Below, piece after piece: positions 1 to 8,264 of a stretch of 64,000 nucleotides of DNA (positions are counted from its first letter, which is position 1; each line of letters begins with the position of its first letter). Position numbers and translations under genes: made by a program. A model generated the notes under the pieces. The model saw only the letters and a list, made by a program, of their open reading frames with translations, searched no databases and had not been told where the DNA came from. The stretch comes from Amycolatopsis sp. CA-128772 (GTDB lineage Bacteria; Actinomycetota; Actinomycetes; Mycobacteriales; Pseudonocardiaceae): assembly GCF_002904295.1 (NCBI RefSeq), contig NZ_PPHG01000014.1, positions 62,001 to 126,000 on the forward strand, read 5' to 3'.

Positions 1-1
1 G

Positions 2-1060
2 CCCGGAGTGACGCTCGCCGAACTCGACGCCAAGACCGCCGAAGCCGGGCTCGGGTACACCGTCTACCCCGGTGAGCTGAGCGCGAGCATCGGCGGGAAC
101 GTCGGGACCAACGCCGGCGGGATGCGGGCCGTCAAGTACGGCGTCACCCGCAACAACGTGCTCGGCCTGCAGGCCGTGCTCCCCACCGGCGAGATCATCC
201 GGACCGGCGGCAAGACGTCGAAGGTGTCCACCGGCTACGACCTCACCCAGCTGATCGTCGGCTCCGAGGGCACCCTCGCGCTCGCCACCGAAATCACCGT
301 CAAGCTGCACCCACGGCTGGCGCACGGCGCCACGATCCTCGCCCCCTTCGACGACTTCGGCCAGGTGATGGCCGCGGTGCCCGAAATCCTGTCCAGCGGG
401 CTCGCGCCGCACATCCTCGAGTACATCGACAACCTGACGATGGCGGCGATCGTCTACAACGAGAAGCTCGAGCTCGGCGTGCCGGACAAGATCCGCGAGA
501 CCAGCGAGGCGTACCTCGTAGTCGCGCTGGAGAACCGCGACAGCGGACGCCTCGGCGAGGACGTCGAAACCGTCGGCGAGCTGCTCGGCGAACTCGGGGC
601 CACCGACGTCTACGTCCTCGAAGGCAACGCCGCGCGCAAGCTCATCGAGGCCCGCGAGAAGGCGTTCTGGACCGCGAAGGCGGCCGGCGCCGACGACGTG
701 ATCGACGTCGTCGTGCCGCGGACCGCGATGCCGCAGTTCATCGCCAAGGCGCGGGAACTCGCGATGGCCGCGGGCGGCGGCGCGCTCGGCTGCGGGCACG
801 CCGGCGACGGCAACGTCCACCTCGGGATCTTCTGCAAGGACGCGGCCAAGCGGAAACAGCTGCTCACCGACATCTTCGCGTACGCCATGGAGCTCGGCGG
901 CGCGATCTCCGGCGAGCACGGCCTCGGCCGCACCAAGGCCGGCTACCACCAGGACCTCGAAGACCCGGCGAAGATCCAGCTGATGCGCCGGATCAAGCAG
1001 AGCTTCGACCCCGCCGGGATCCTCAACCCCGGTGTTCTCTTCCCCGAAGGAACCGCATGA
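2..1060 (+). CDS. FAD-linked oxidase, GlcD / D-lactate dehydrogenase family (5' end missing)
   Basis: The reading frame is open at the window edge, so the N-terminus lies outside. The visible part begins inside the FAD-binding PCMH domain (PGELSASIGGNVGTNAGG and IVGSEGTLA are typical flavin-contacting segments). It continues through the FAD-oxidase C-terminal domain with GHAGDGNVH, SGEHGLG and the terminal FDPAGILNPG signature. The family oxidises 2-hydroxy acids such as glycolate or D-lactate to 2-oxo acids in the cytoplasm; substrate cannot be read from the sequence. The stop overlaps the start of the next gene by 4 bases (ATGA), so the two are probably co-translated, which suggests that the 2-oxo acid product feeds the ThDP enzyme downstream. 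Confidence 0.9.
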   Translation, partial: PGVTLAELDAKTAEAGLGYTVYPGELSASIGGNVGTNAGGMRAVKYGVTRNNVLGLQAVLPTGEIIRTGGKTSKVSTGYDLTQLIVGSEGTLALATEITVKLHPRLAHGATILAPFDDFGQVMAAVPEILSSGLAPHILEYIDNLTMAAIVYNEKLELGVPDKIRETSEAYLVVALENRDSGRLGEDVETVGELLGELGATDVYVLEGNAARKLIEAREKAFWTAKAAGADDVIDVVVPRTAMPQFIAKARELAMAAGGGALGCGHAGDGNVHLGIFCKDAAKRKQLLTDIFAYAMELGGAISGEHGLGRTKAGYHQDLEDPAKIQLMRRIKQSFDPAGILNPGVLFPEGTA

Positions 1061-2619
1061 GCGAGATGAACGGCGCCCAGTCCCTGATCCGCACGCTGGT
1101 CGACGCCGGCGTGGAGGTCTGCTTCGCGAACCCCGGCACGTCGGAGATGCACTTCGTCGCCGCGCTCGACTCCGTGCCGGAGATGCGGGGCGTTCTCGCG
1201 CTGTTCGAAGGCGTCGTCACCGGTGCCGCCGACGGGTACGCGCGGATCGCGGACAAGCCCGCCGCGACGCTGCTGCACCTCGGCCCCGGCCTGGGCAACG
1301 GCCTGGCGAACCTGCACAACGCGCGGCGCGCGAACACGCCGATCGTGAACGTCGTCGGCGACCACGCGACCTACCACAAGCAGTACGACGCGCCGCTGGA
1401 ATCGGACATCGAGGCGGTCGCGGGTTCGCTGGAAGGCTGGGTGCGCCGCTCCGAGCACACCAAGGACGTCGGGGCGGACGCTGCCGCCGCGGTCGCCGCC
1501 GCGCAGGACGCACCCGGCCGCGTCGCGACGCTGATCCTGCCCGCCGACGCTTCCTGGGGCGACGGCGGCGAGACGTGCGCGCCCATTCCGCCGCGCGTGC
1601 CGCAGGCTGTCGACGCCACCACCGTCAAGGACGTCGCCGCGGTGTTCGGTGCCGGCGAGCCGGTGGCGCTGCTGATCGGCGGCAGCGCGTGCCGCGAGGA
1701 GGGACTGCGCGCGGCCAGCCGGATCGCGACCGCGACCGGTGCGAAGGTGTTCGTCGAGACGTTCCCGTCCCGTCTGGAGCGCGGCGCCGGTCTACCGGTG
1801 ATAGAGAGGCTCGGGTACCTCGCCGAGCAGGTGACCTACCAGCTCGACGGCATCAAGCACGTCGTCGTCGCGGGGACGAAGGCGCCGGTGTCGTTCTTCG
1901 CCTACCCGGGCAAGCCGAGCGACCTCGTGCCCGAAGGCGCGCAGGTGCACACGCTCGCGTCGGTCGGGCAGGACGTCACGCGCGCGCTGAACGAGGTCGC
2001 CGACCTGGTCGCCGCGGACACCGAGCCCGTGCTGGCGGAAGCGTCCCGGCCCCCGCTGCCGAGCGGGCCGCTGACCCCGCAGAACTGGGTCGAGGTGATC
2101 GGGGCGCTGCTGCCGGAGAACGCGATCATCGCCGACGAGGCCAACACCTCCGGCCTGATGCTCCCGATGGCGACCGCGGGCGCGCCGCGGCACGACGTCC
2201 TCACGCTGACCGGCGGCGCGATCGGCTACGGCATGCCGGTGGCGACCGGAGCGGCCGTCGCGGCGCCGGACCGGCCGGTGCTGAACCTGCAATCGGACGG
2301 CAGTGCGCTGTACACAATCTCGGCGCTGTGGACGCAGGCGCGGGAGAACCTGAACGTCACGACGGTGGTGCTCAACAACCGCGCGTACGCGATCCTGCGG
2401 CTGGAGCTGCAGCGCGTCGGAGCGGCGTCGGGCGGTCCGAAGGCGAACGAGCTGCTCGACCTGTCGCGCCCGGACATGGACTTCGTGAAGATCGCGGAGG
2501 GTATGGGTGTGCCCGCGACGCGGGCGACCACCGCGGAGGAACTCGCGGAACAGCTGCAGCGCGCCTTCGCCGAACCCGGCCCGCACCTGATCGACGCCGC
2601 GGTGCCGCCGCTGCTGTAA
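1057..2619 (+). CDS. ThDP-dependent enzyme, acetolactate synthase large-subunit-like
   Basis: A 520-residue protein with the three-domain layout of ThDP decarboxylases and synthases. The N-terminal Pyr domain carries the activating Glu51 in ALFEGVVTGAADGYAR. The C-terminal PP domain has the cofactor motif as SDGSALYTISALWTQ ending in VVLNN, so the usual GDG is SDG. Length is a little short of true acetolactate synthase (about 560-600) and no regulatory subunit lies nearby. It is therefore more likely a paralogue of the IlvX or benzoylformate decarboxylase type than the biosynthetic IlvB. It overlaps the FAD oxidase by 4 bases and probably acts on the 2-oxo acid made by that enzyme; this is inference. 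Confidence 0.82.
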   Translation: MSEMNGAQSLIRTLVDAGVEVCFANPGTSEMHFVAALDSVPEMRGVLALFEGVVTGAADGYARIADKPAATLLHLGPGLGNGLANLHNARRANTPIVNVVGDHATYHKQYDAPLESDIEAVAGSLEGWVRRSEHTKDVGADAAAAVAAAQDAPGRVATLILPADASWGDGGETCAPIPPRVPQAVDATTVKDVAAVFGAGEPVALLIGGSACREEGLRAASRIATATGAKVFVETFPSRLERGAGLPVIERLGYLAEQVTYQLDGIKHVVVAGTKAPVSFFAYPGKPSDLVPEGAQVHTLASVGQDVTRALNEVADLVAADTEPVLAEASRPPLPSGPLTPQNWVEVIGALLPENAIIADEANTSGLMLPMATAGAPRHDVLTLTGGAIGYGMPVATGAAVAAPDRPVLNLQSDGSALYTISALWTQARENLNVTTVVLNNRAYAILRLELQRVGAASGGPKANELLDLSRPDMDFVKIAEGMGVPATRATTAEELAEQLQRAFAEPGPHLIDAAVPPLL

Positions 2620-2620
2620 A

Positions 2621-2648
2621 CCGGACTATTCTCCCGGCACACCCCGAG
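2621..2648 (+). promoter_or_regulatory. Promoter of first DUF574 gene
   Basis: Directly after the stop of the ThDP gene is CCGGACTATTCTCCCGGCAC, with TATTCT (2627-2632) as a good -10 match, about 30 bases before the ATG. Nearly the same block precedes the second DUF574 gene at 3498-3520, so the promoter was probably duplicated with the gene. Confidence 0.5.
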
Positions 2649-2662
2649 CCCGGGAGCGGCGG

Positions 2663-3463
2663 ATGAACGACGACGAACACGCGAAGCGCGGGATCGACCT
2701 CGAGCGGCCGAACGCGGCGCGCGTGTACGACTACATGATCGGCGGCAAGCTGAACTACGCCGTCGACCGGATGTTCGCCGAACAGATCCTCGGGGTGCTG
2801 CCGAACGCGCGGCACATGGCGCTGGTCAACCGGGCGTGGCTGCGCCGCGCCGTGCGGTTCGGCGCGGAGCAGGGCATCCGGCAGTTCCTCGACATCGGCT
2901 CCGGCATGCCGACGGTCGGGCACGTGCACGAGGTCGTCCAGACGATCGATCCGACGTCGCGGGTGGTGTACGTCGACAACGAGCCGATCGCCGTCGCGCA
3001 CAGCGAGATCGTCCTGGAAGGCAACGACAACGCCACGATGGTGCAGGCGGACGCCGAGTACCCGGACGAGGTGCTGGAGCACCCGACCACCGAGGCGATG
3101 CTCGACTTCGGCAAGCCGGTGATGGTGATCATGGCGGCGTTCGTGCACTTCATCCCCGACTCCCGCGACCCGGCCGGCCTGATCGGCCGCTACCGGGAGG
3201 TACTGGCGCCGGGCAGCCACCTCGCGCTGTCGTCCGGGACGTGGCAGGGGCAGGGCGACGAGACGCAGCGGTCGGTGTCGCTGTACGAGAAGAGCGGGAC
3301 GCCGTTGACGCTGCGCTCGCCCGACGAGCTGACCGCGCTGGTGAAGGGCTTCGAGATCCTGCCGCCGGGAGTGGTGTTCACGCCGGAGTGGCGGCCGGAC
3401 GAACCGCCCGAGGACCCGCCGGCACGCTCGGGCGGGCTGGCCCTGGTCGCGCGCAAGGTGTAG
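2663..3463 (+). CDS. SAM-dependent methyltransferase, DUF574 family (copy 1)
   Basis: A 266-residue member of the actinobacterial S-adenosyl methyltransferase family PF04672 (DUF574). The N-terminus GIDLERPNAARVYDYMIGG is the family hallmark. The SAM-binding loop is FLDIGSGMPTVGHVHEV at about residues 77-93, followed by the acidic strand-2 end VVYVDNEP. Substrates of this abundant family are not well established. A GGGAGCGGCGG ribosome site precedes the ATG. The gene is a tandem paralogue of the next one; the two align end to end with no gaps of note. Confidence 0.88.
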   Translation: MNDDEHAKRGIDLERPNAARVYDYMIGGKLNYAVDRMFAEQILGVLPNARHMALVNRAWLRRAVRFGAEQGIRQFLDIGSGMPTVGHVHEVVQTIDPTSRVVYVDNEPIAVAHSEIVLEGNDNATMVQADAEYPDEVLEHPTTEAMLDFGKPVMVIMAAFVHFIPDSRDPAGLIGRYREVLAPGSHLALSSGTWQGQGDETQRSVSLYEKSGTPLTLRSPDELTALVKGFEILPPGVVFTPEWRPDEPPEDPPARSGGLALVARKV

Positions 3464-3497
3464 CGGCACGAGTCACCTCGCGGCTCGGACATCGGGT

Positions 3498-3520
3498 CCG
3501 GCTATTCTCGCGTCACACCT
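3498..3520 (+). promoter_or_regulatory. Promoter of second DUF574 gene
   Basis: CCGGCTATTCTCGCGTCACACC repeats the block upstream of the first DUF574 gene, including the TATTCT -10 element at 3503-3508. The ATG at 3538 follows about 30 bases later with GGGGAG as ribosome site. Confidence 0.5.
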
Positions 3521-3537
3521 GACTCCGGGGAGCCGCG

Positions 3538-4344
3538 ATGAGCGAAGACGAGTACGCCAGACGGGGCATCGACCTCGACAAGCCCAATGCCGCCCGCGTG
3601 TACGACTACATCCTCGGCGGGCAGCTCAACTACGCCGTCGACCGGATGTTCGCCGAGCAGGTGCTCGCCGCGCAGCCGAACGCGCGGGAGCGGGCGCGGC
3701 TCAACCGGCAGTGGCTGCGCCGCGCCATCCGGTTCGGGATGGCGCAGGGCATCCGGCAGTTCCTCGACATCGGCTCCGGCATGCCGACCGTCGGGCACGT
3801 GCACGAGGTGGCGCAGGCCCTCGACCCCACGGCGCGGGTCGTCTACGTCGACAACGAGCCGGTCGCCGTGGCGCACAGCGAGATCGTGCTGGACGAGAAC
3901 GAGAACGCGGCGATGGTGCACGCCGACGCCGAGTTCCCCGACGACGTCCTCGAACACGACATCACCGAGATGATGCTGGACCTGGACCAGCCGGTGATGG
4001 TGGTGATGGCGCTGTTCGTGCACTTCATCCCGGACGAGCGCAACCCCGCCCGGCTCATCGCCGCCTACCGCGACGCGCTCGCGCCCGGCAGCTACCTCGC
4101 GCTGTCGTCCGCGACCTACGAGCAGCAGAGCGACGGCACCGCTCGCGCCGTCGCGATGTACCAGAAGAGCGCGAACCCCGTCACGCCGCGCTCGGCCGAC
4201 GAGCTCCGCGCGCTGGTCGGCGGCTTCGAAATCGTCGACCCCGGGATCGTGTTCATCCCCGAGTGGCGGCCGGACGACCCCGCCGAAATGCCGTCCAACC
4301 CGGCGGACTGCGGCGGGCTGGCGCTGGTGGCGCGGAAGAACTAG
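3538..4344 (+). CDS. SAM-dependent methyltransferase, DUF574 family (copy 2)
   Basis: A 268-residue paralogue of the preceding gene, with the same N-terminal RGIDLDKPNAARVYDYILGG, the same SAM loop FLDIGSGMPTVGHVHEV and the same acidic VVYVDNEPVAVAHSEIVL segment. The copies diverge mainly in the last third. Each has its own promoter, so they can be expressed separately. The stop overlaps the stop of the convergent MFS gene by three bases, with no room for a conventional terminator between them. Confidence 0.88.
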   Translation: MSEDEYARRGIDLDKPNAARVYDYILGGQLNYAVDRMFAEQVLAAQPNARERARLNRQWLRRAIRFGMAQGIRQFLDIGSGMPTVGHVHEVAQALDPTARVVYVDNEPVAVAHSEIVLDENENAAMVHADAEFPDDVLEHDITEMMLDLDQPVMVVMALFVHFIPDERNPARLIAAYRDALAPGSYLALSSATYEQQSDGTARAVAMYQKSANPVTPRSADELRALVGGFEIVDPGIVFIPEWRPDDPAEMPSNPADCGGLALVARKN

Positions 4345-5753
4345 GCGGCGACCAGCTCCGGCGCCGGTCGCCTCTTCGGGACCAGCGCCGCGAGCAGCGC
4401 GCCCGCCAGCGCGGCCAGCGCCGCCACCGCGAACGTGGCGCGGAAGCCGGACAGCGACGGCACCGGCAGCCCGCCGACACTGATCGTCAACTGAGCGAGC
4501 ATCGCCGCCATCACCGCGCTGGAGATCGCCGTGCCGACCGAGCGCATCAGGCTGTTCAGCCCGTTCGCCGACGCCGTCTCGGTGACCGGGACCGACCCCA
4601 TGATCAGCGCGGGCATCGCCGCGTACGCGATGCCGACGCCGGCACCGATGATCACCGACGCCGTGATGAGCTCGAGCGCGTTGTCCATCAGCACGATCGC
4701 GAACGCGTACCCGGCGGCGATCACCAGCGCGCCGCTCATCAGCGTCGGGCGCGGGCCGAACCGGGCGATGAGCCGCGCCGAAACCGGCGAAAGCAGCATC
4801 ATCACCAGGCCGTTCGGGGCCAGCGTGAGACCGGACTCGACCATCGTCTGGCCCAGTCCGTAGCCCGTCGACGCCGGCGCCTGCAGCAGCTGCGGGAACG
4901 ACAACGCCATCGCGTACAGCGCGAAGCCGACCATGATCGACGCCAGGTTCGTGAACAGCACCGGACGGCGGGCCGACACCCGGAGGTCGACCAGCGGGTC
5001 GCGGCGGCGCAGCTGGTAGGCGCCCCACCCGAGCAGGACGACGACGGCGACCGCGGCCAGCCCGAGCGTCGGCGCGCTGGTCCAGCCCCACGTGCCGCCC
5101 TTGACCACCGGCAGCAGCAGGCAGAGCAACCCGGCCGCCAGGCCGAACGCGCCGAAGTAGTCGAACGGCGCCGGCGTGCGCAGCGGCGACTCCGGCACGA
5201 CGGTGAGGATCAGTAGCGCGCAGGCCAGCCCGAGCCCGGCGGCGGTCCAGAACAGCACGTGCCAGTCGGCGTTCTCGGCGACCACGGCCGCGACCGGGAG
5301 CCCGATGGCGCCGCCGACGCCGAGCGTCGCGCTCATCAGCGAGATCGCGCCACCGACGCGTTCGGGCGGGAGTTCGTCGCGCATGATGCTGATGCCGAGG
5401 GGGATGACGCCCATCGCGCAGCCCTGCAGGCCGCGGCCGAGGATCTGGAACGCGAGCGCGCTGGTCGTCGCGGACACCACCGAGCCGGCGATGAGCACCG
5501 CGAGGCTGACGAGGATCATCCGGCGCTTGCCGTAGAGGTCGCCGAGCCGGCCGCTGACCGGGGTGATCACGGACGCGGCCAGCAGCGTCACGGTGACCAC
5601 CCAGGACGCGTCGGCCGCCGAGGCGTGGAGCAGCCGCGGGAAGACCGGGATCAGCGGCACGACCAGTGTCTGCATGAACGACGCGACGAGCCCGCACGAG
5701 GCGAGCACCACGACGATCGCCCGGCCGGACGGCGCGGAACGGGACACCACCAC
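4341..5753 (-). CDS. MFS drug-efflux transporter, DHA2 (14-helix) type
   Basis: A 470-residue hydrophobic protein. Motif A is GRLGDLYGKRRM (about residues 68-79) between helices 2 and 3. The antiporter motif C region is GVGGAIGLPVAAVVAE near residue 150. Helix count and length fit the DHA2 proton-coupled drug antiporters of the plasma membrane. No TetR or MarR gene is adjacent, but a small palindrome lies just upstream of the start (5765-5775). The substrate is unknown. Confidence 0.88.
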   Translation of the reverse strand: MVVSRSAPSGRAIVVVLASCGLVASFMQTLVVPLIPVFPRLLHASAADASWVVTVTLLAASVITPVSGRLGDLYGKRRMILVSLAVLIAGSVVSATTSALAFQILGRGLQGCAMGVIPLGISIMRDELPPERVGGAISLMSATLGVGGAIGLPVAAVVAENADWHVLFWTAAGLGLACALLILTVVPESPLRTPAPFDYFGAFGLAAGLLCLLLPVVKGGTWGWTSAPTLGLAAVAVVVLLGWGAYQLRRRDPLVDLRVSARRPVLFTNLASIMVGFALYAMALSFPQLLQAPASTGYGLGQTMVESGLTLAPNGLVMMLLSPVSARLIARFGPRPTLMSGALVIAAGYAFAIVLMDNALELITASVIIGAGVGIAYAAMPALIMGSVPVTETASANGLNSLMRSVGTAISSAVMAAMLAQLTISVGGLPVPSLSGFRATFAVAALAALAGALLAALVPKRRPAPELVAA

Positions 5754-5764
5754 ACCCCCAGTGT

Positions 5765-5775
5765 GTACTTAGTAC
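5765..5775 (-). promoter_or_regulatory. Candidate operator for the MFS gene
   Basis: GTACT-T-AGTAC is a perfect 5-bp inverted repeat 12 bases upstream of the MFS start. Directly beyond it lies a direct repeat ATGCA-acttc-ATGCA (5781-5795). The position fits repressor binding over the promoter; the binding protein is not known. Confidence 0.3.
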
Positions 5776-5839
5776 GCGTCATGCAACTTCATGCACTGTA
5801 CCTACGGGGTGACGGGTTTCCGTACTACTGGCGGCTTCG

Positions 5840-6316
5840 TCACAGCCAGGTGCGCACGCCTCCGTGTCCGGAGCAGGTGCCGGAGCGGTGCTGGCTGTAG
5901 CTGTACGTGCCGTCCTTGCAGAGGGCCGTTGCGCCGGACGGGTTGTCGCTGGGCCGGTGGACGCAGTTGCCGTCCGAGTTGCGGTAGTAGTCCGCGCCGC
6001 AGGCGGTGGGTGCCGGCGCGGCCGGGGCAGTGGTCTTCGGCGTTCTGGTGGTTTTCGGCGCGGTCGTCTTCGGGGGCGGCGGGGTCGCCTTCAGGGCCGG
6101 TGGGGTCGTGGCGACCACCGGCGCTTCGGTCGTGACCGGGACCGACGTCGGCGTCTCGGTCGGCGCCGAGTACGTCGGGATCGAGTACGTCGGGATCGAG
6201 TACGTCGAAGTAGTGGGGGCGACAACCCCGAGATTGCCGGCGTCCTTGGGCGGCACGGAACCGACTCCGCACCCCGCGACCAGGACACCCGCGGCCAGCG
6301 CCGCACCGATCTTCAT
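5840..6316 (-). CDS. Secreted lipoprotein with DUF3761-type C-terminus
   Basis: From the ATG at 6316 the protein has 158 residues: a short signal peptide ending in a lipobox VAGC with Cys16, then a long Thr/Pro-rich low-complexity linker containing the repeat TYSIPTYSIPTYSAP, and a small Cys-rich C-terminal domain (about 50 residues) ending CKDGTYSYSQHRSGTCSGHGGV. That ending is the DUF3761 signature, with four cysteines likely forming two disulfides. An in-frame GTG at 6343 would add nine residues, but the GGGAG site fits the ATG better. The protein should be anchored on the outer face of the membrane with the small domain held away by the linker. Function unknown. Confidence 0.8.
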   Translation of the reverse strand: MKIGAALAAGVLVAGCGVGSVPPKDAGNLGVVAPTTSTYSIPTYSIPTYSAPTETPTSVPVTTEAPVVATTPPALKATPPPPKTTAPKTTRTPKTTAPAAPAPTACGADYYRNSDGNCVHRPSDNPSGATALCKDGTYSYSQHRSGTCSGHGGVRTWL

Positions 6317-6397
6317 CCGCACGCCGACTCCCTTGGCATTCACGAAGCAATGCCGCAGGAGTCGACGGAACGCGCCCGGCTGTTACGCCGGTTCTCC

Positions 6398-6403
6398 TAA
6401 ACT
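6398..6403 (+). promoter_or_regulatory. -10 element of the histidine kinase gene, probably leaderless
   Basis: TAAACT is a good TANNNT -10 and ends six bases before the ATG at 6410. Transcription would start at or next to the start codon, and no ribosome site is seen. Leaderless transcripts are common in actinobacteria. Confidence 0.4.
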
Positions 6404-6409
6404 TTCGGT

Positions 6410-7477
6410 ATGTCCTGGTTACGGCGGTACGCGGCGGAGCTCGCGGTCGTCGCCGCGGTGCTCGTCGGGTCGCTCTTCACCGTCCTCAACGACGGCGCCA
6501 AGCCCGCCCACCACGCCGCGGCCGGGTGGGTGCTCACCGTTCTCTGCTGCGTCGCGCTGTTCCTGCGGCGCCGGTACCCGCTGAGCGTCGCCGGGTTCGC
6601 TCTCCTTTGCTGCGCGCTGTACTACCCGCTGACCGATCCCGACGGCCTGGTGCTGCTCGCCTTCGCGTACGCGCTCTACAACGCCGCCGCGGCCGGGCGG
6701 ATCCGTGGCGCCGCGCTGCTCGTCGTGGCCGCGATGGCCGGCGTCGCGGCCGGGGAGATCAGCTCGCGGACCGGGCGGCACGTCGACAACTTCGCGTTCT
6801 TCCTGATGACCGGCTGGTTCGTCGCGCTGGTCGCCGGCGGCGCCGTCGCGCACTACCGCGCCGAAGCCGAACGCACCAAGGAGGCGGAGGCCCGGGCGCG
6901 CGCCACCGAAGAGCGCCTGCGCATCGCGCGCGAACTGCACGACGTTCTCGGCCACCATCTATCACTGATCAATGTCCAGGCCGGCGCCGCGCTGCACCGC
7001 CGTGACCCGGAGCAGGCCGAGGAGGCGCTCGGGGCGATCAAGGACGCCAGCAAGACCGCACTCCAGGAGTTGCGCGCGACGCTCGGCATGCTCCGCCGGA
7101 CCGGCGAGCCGAGCCTTCAGCGCGTCGCGGAGCTGATCGAGTCGGCCGGCGCGTCCGGGATGACCGTGCGCACTGAGATCGACGGCGTCGCGCGGGACCT
7201 GCCGCCGGCTGTCGAGCATGCGGCGTTCCGGGTGGTGCAGGAGGCGTTAACGAACGTTAGCAAGCACGCCGGCGCGAAGACGGTCGTCGTCCGGCTCGGT
7301 TACGGCGCCGACGAGCTGTCCGTGCAGGTCGACGACGACGGCCGCGGCGGTGCGGCACCCGCGGGCAACGGGATCCGCGGGATGACCGAACGCGCGAGGG
7401 CTCTCGGCGGCGAGGTGACCGCGGCGCCGCGCGAGGGCGGCGGTTACCGGGTGCGCGCCCGGCTGCCGGTGCGATGA
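6410..7477 (+). CDS. Sensor histidine kinase, HisKA_3 (NarL-partner) type
   Basis: A 355-residue protein. The first about 145 residues contain five or so membrane helices with no large extracellular loop, so the sensor probably detects membrane state or works with another membrane protein. A short coiled coil leads to the dimerisation domain with phospho-acceptor His177 in RELHDVLGHHLSLI. The ATPase domain has the N-box VVQEALTNVSKHAG and G-box DDDGRGG...GNGIRGMTERA. It is followed 7 bases later by its LuxR-type response regulator. A TTA leucine codon (codon 280, in EALTNV) lies inside a 16-bp palindrome discussed in the findings. Confidence 0.9.
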   Translation: MSWLRRYAAELAVVAAVLVGSLFTVLNDGAKPAHHAAAGWVLTVLCCVALFLRRRYPLSVAGFALLCCALYYPLTDPDGLVLLAFAYALYNAAAAGRIRGAALLVVAAMAGVAAGEISSRTGRHVDNFAFFLMTGWFVALVAGGAVAHYRAEAERTKEAEARARATEERLRIARELHDVLGHHLSLINVQAGAALHRRDPEQAEEALGAIKDASKTALQELRATLGMLRRTGEPSLQRVAELIESAGASGMTVRTEIDGVARDLPPAVEHAAFRVVQEALTNVSKHAGAKTVVVRLGYGADELSVQVDDDGRGGAAPAGNGIRGMTERARALGGEVTAAPREGGGYRVRARLPVR

Positions 7478-7484
7478 TGGGCCG

Positions 7485-8150
7485 ATGATCCGGGTCCTGC
7501 TCGTCGACGACCAGCGGCTGGTCCGCGCCGGCTTCCGGTCCATTTTGGACGGCGAGGACGACATCGACGTCGTGGCCGAAGCCGCGAACGGCCGCGAGGC
7601 GCTGCAGGCCGCGCACGACCACCAGCCGGACGTCGTGCTGATGGACATCCGCATGCCGGTGCTCGACGGCCTCGCCGCCACCCGGCACCTGCTCGAAGAC
7701 CCGGGCGTGCCGGCGAAGGTCGTCATCCTCACGACGTTCGACCTCGACGAAGACGTCTACGGCGCGCTGCGCGCGGGCGCGAGCGGGTTCCTGGTCAAGG
7801 ACACCGAGCCCGAGGAGCTGATCCACGCCGTCCGCGTGGTCGCCCGCGGCGACGCGCTGCTGGCGCCGTCGATCACCCGGCGGCTGATCGCGGAGTTCGC
7901 CGCGCGCGTCACCCGGCCGGCGCCGTCGCCGGCCCTCGACCGGCTCACCGACCGCGAACGCGAGGTCCTGGGCCTGGTGGCGGCCGGACTGTCGAACGAC
8001 GAGATCGCCCGCGAGCTGACGCTCAGCCCGGCGACGGCGAAGACGCACGTCAGCCGCATCATGACCAAGACCGGTACGCGGGACCGGGCCCAGCTCGTCG
8101 TCCTCGCCTACGAGTCGGGCGCGGTGACGCCGCGCTGGCTGACTCCCTGA
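7485..8150 (+). CDS. LuxR/NarL-family response regulator
   Basis: A 221-residue two-domain regulator. The receiver domain has the acidic pair in LLVDDQ and phospho-acceptor Asp54 in VVLMDIRMPVLDG, with the T-loop VILTTFDLDE and Lys in GFLVKDTEPEEL. The C-terminal helix-turn-helix is LTDREREVLGLVAAGLSNDEIARELTLSPATAKTHVSRIM. It is paired with the upstream kinase and followed by an MMPL exporter. The 20-bp palindrome in the gap before the exporter (8153-8172) is a plausible binding site for it. Confidence 0.92.
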   Translation: MIRVLLVDDQRLVRAGFRSILDGEDDIDVVAEAANGREALQAAHDHQPDVVLMDIRMPVLDGLAATRHLLEDPGVPAKVVILTTFDLDEDVYGALRAGASGFLVKDTEPEELIHAVRVVARGDALLAPSITRRLIAEFAARVTRPAPSPALDRLTDREREVLGLVAAGLSNDEIARELTLSPATAKTHVSRIMTKTGTRDRAQLVVLAYESGAVTPRWLTP

Positions 8151-8152
8151 GC

Positions 8153-8172
8153 CGTACTCCCGCGGGGGTACG
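8153..8172. promoter_or_regulatory. 20-bp palindrome, candidate response-regulator operator
   Basis: CGTACTCCCGCGGGGGTACG reads as 10-bp arms with a single T/G mismatch. It starts three bases after the response-regulator stop and lies 93 bases upstream of the MMPL start. The position suggests control of the exporter by the adjacent NarL-type regulator. Confidence 0.45.
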
Positions 8173-8264
8173 GGAAACGCCCTAGGGGACACCGCCGGGA
8201 GCACGTCAAGTGTCCTCCCGTGCGCGACGCGGAGCAGGGCCGGTTCCGCGAATCCTTGTCCACC

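Noticed and set aside
3502..5697. A 731-codon minus-strand open frame covering the second DUF574 gene and part of the MFS gene
   Set aside because: Composition is Arg/Asp/His-biased, and both overlapped genes have clear family motifs in other frames.
7246..7261. TTA codons as evidence of bldA-dependent developmental control
   Set aside because: All four TTA codons I noted lie in the same palindromic word in genes of unrelated function, so a DNA-level reason is more likely. I did not count every TTA codon.
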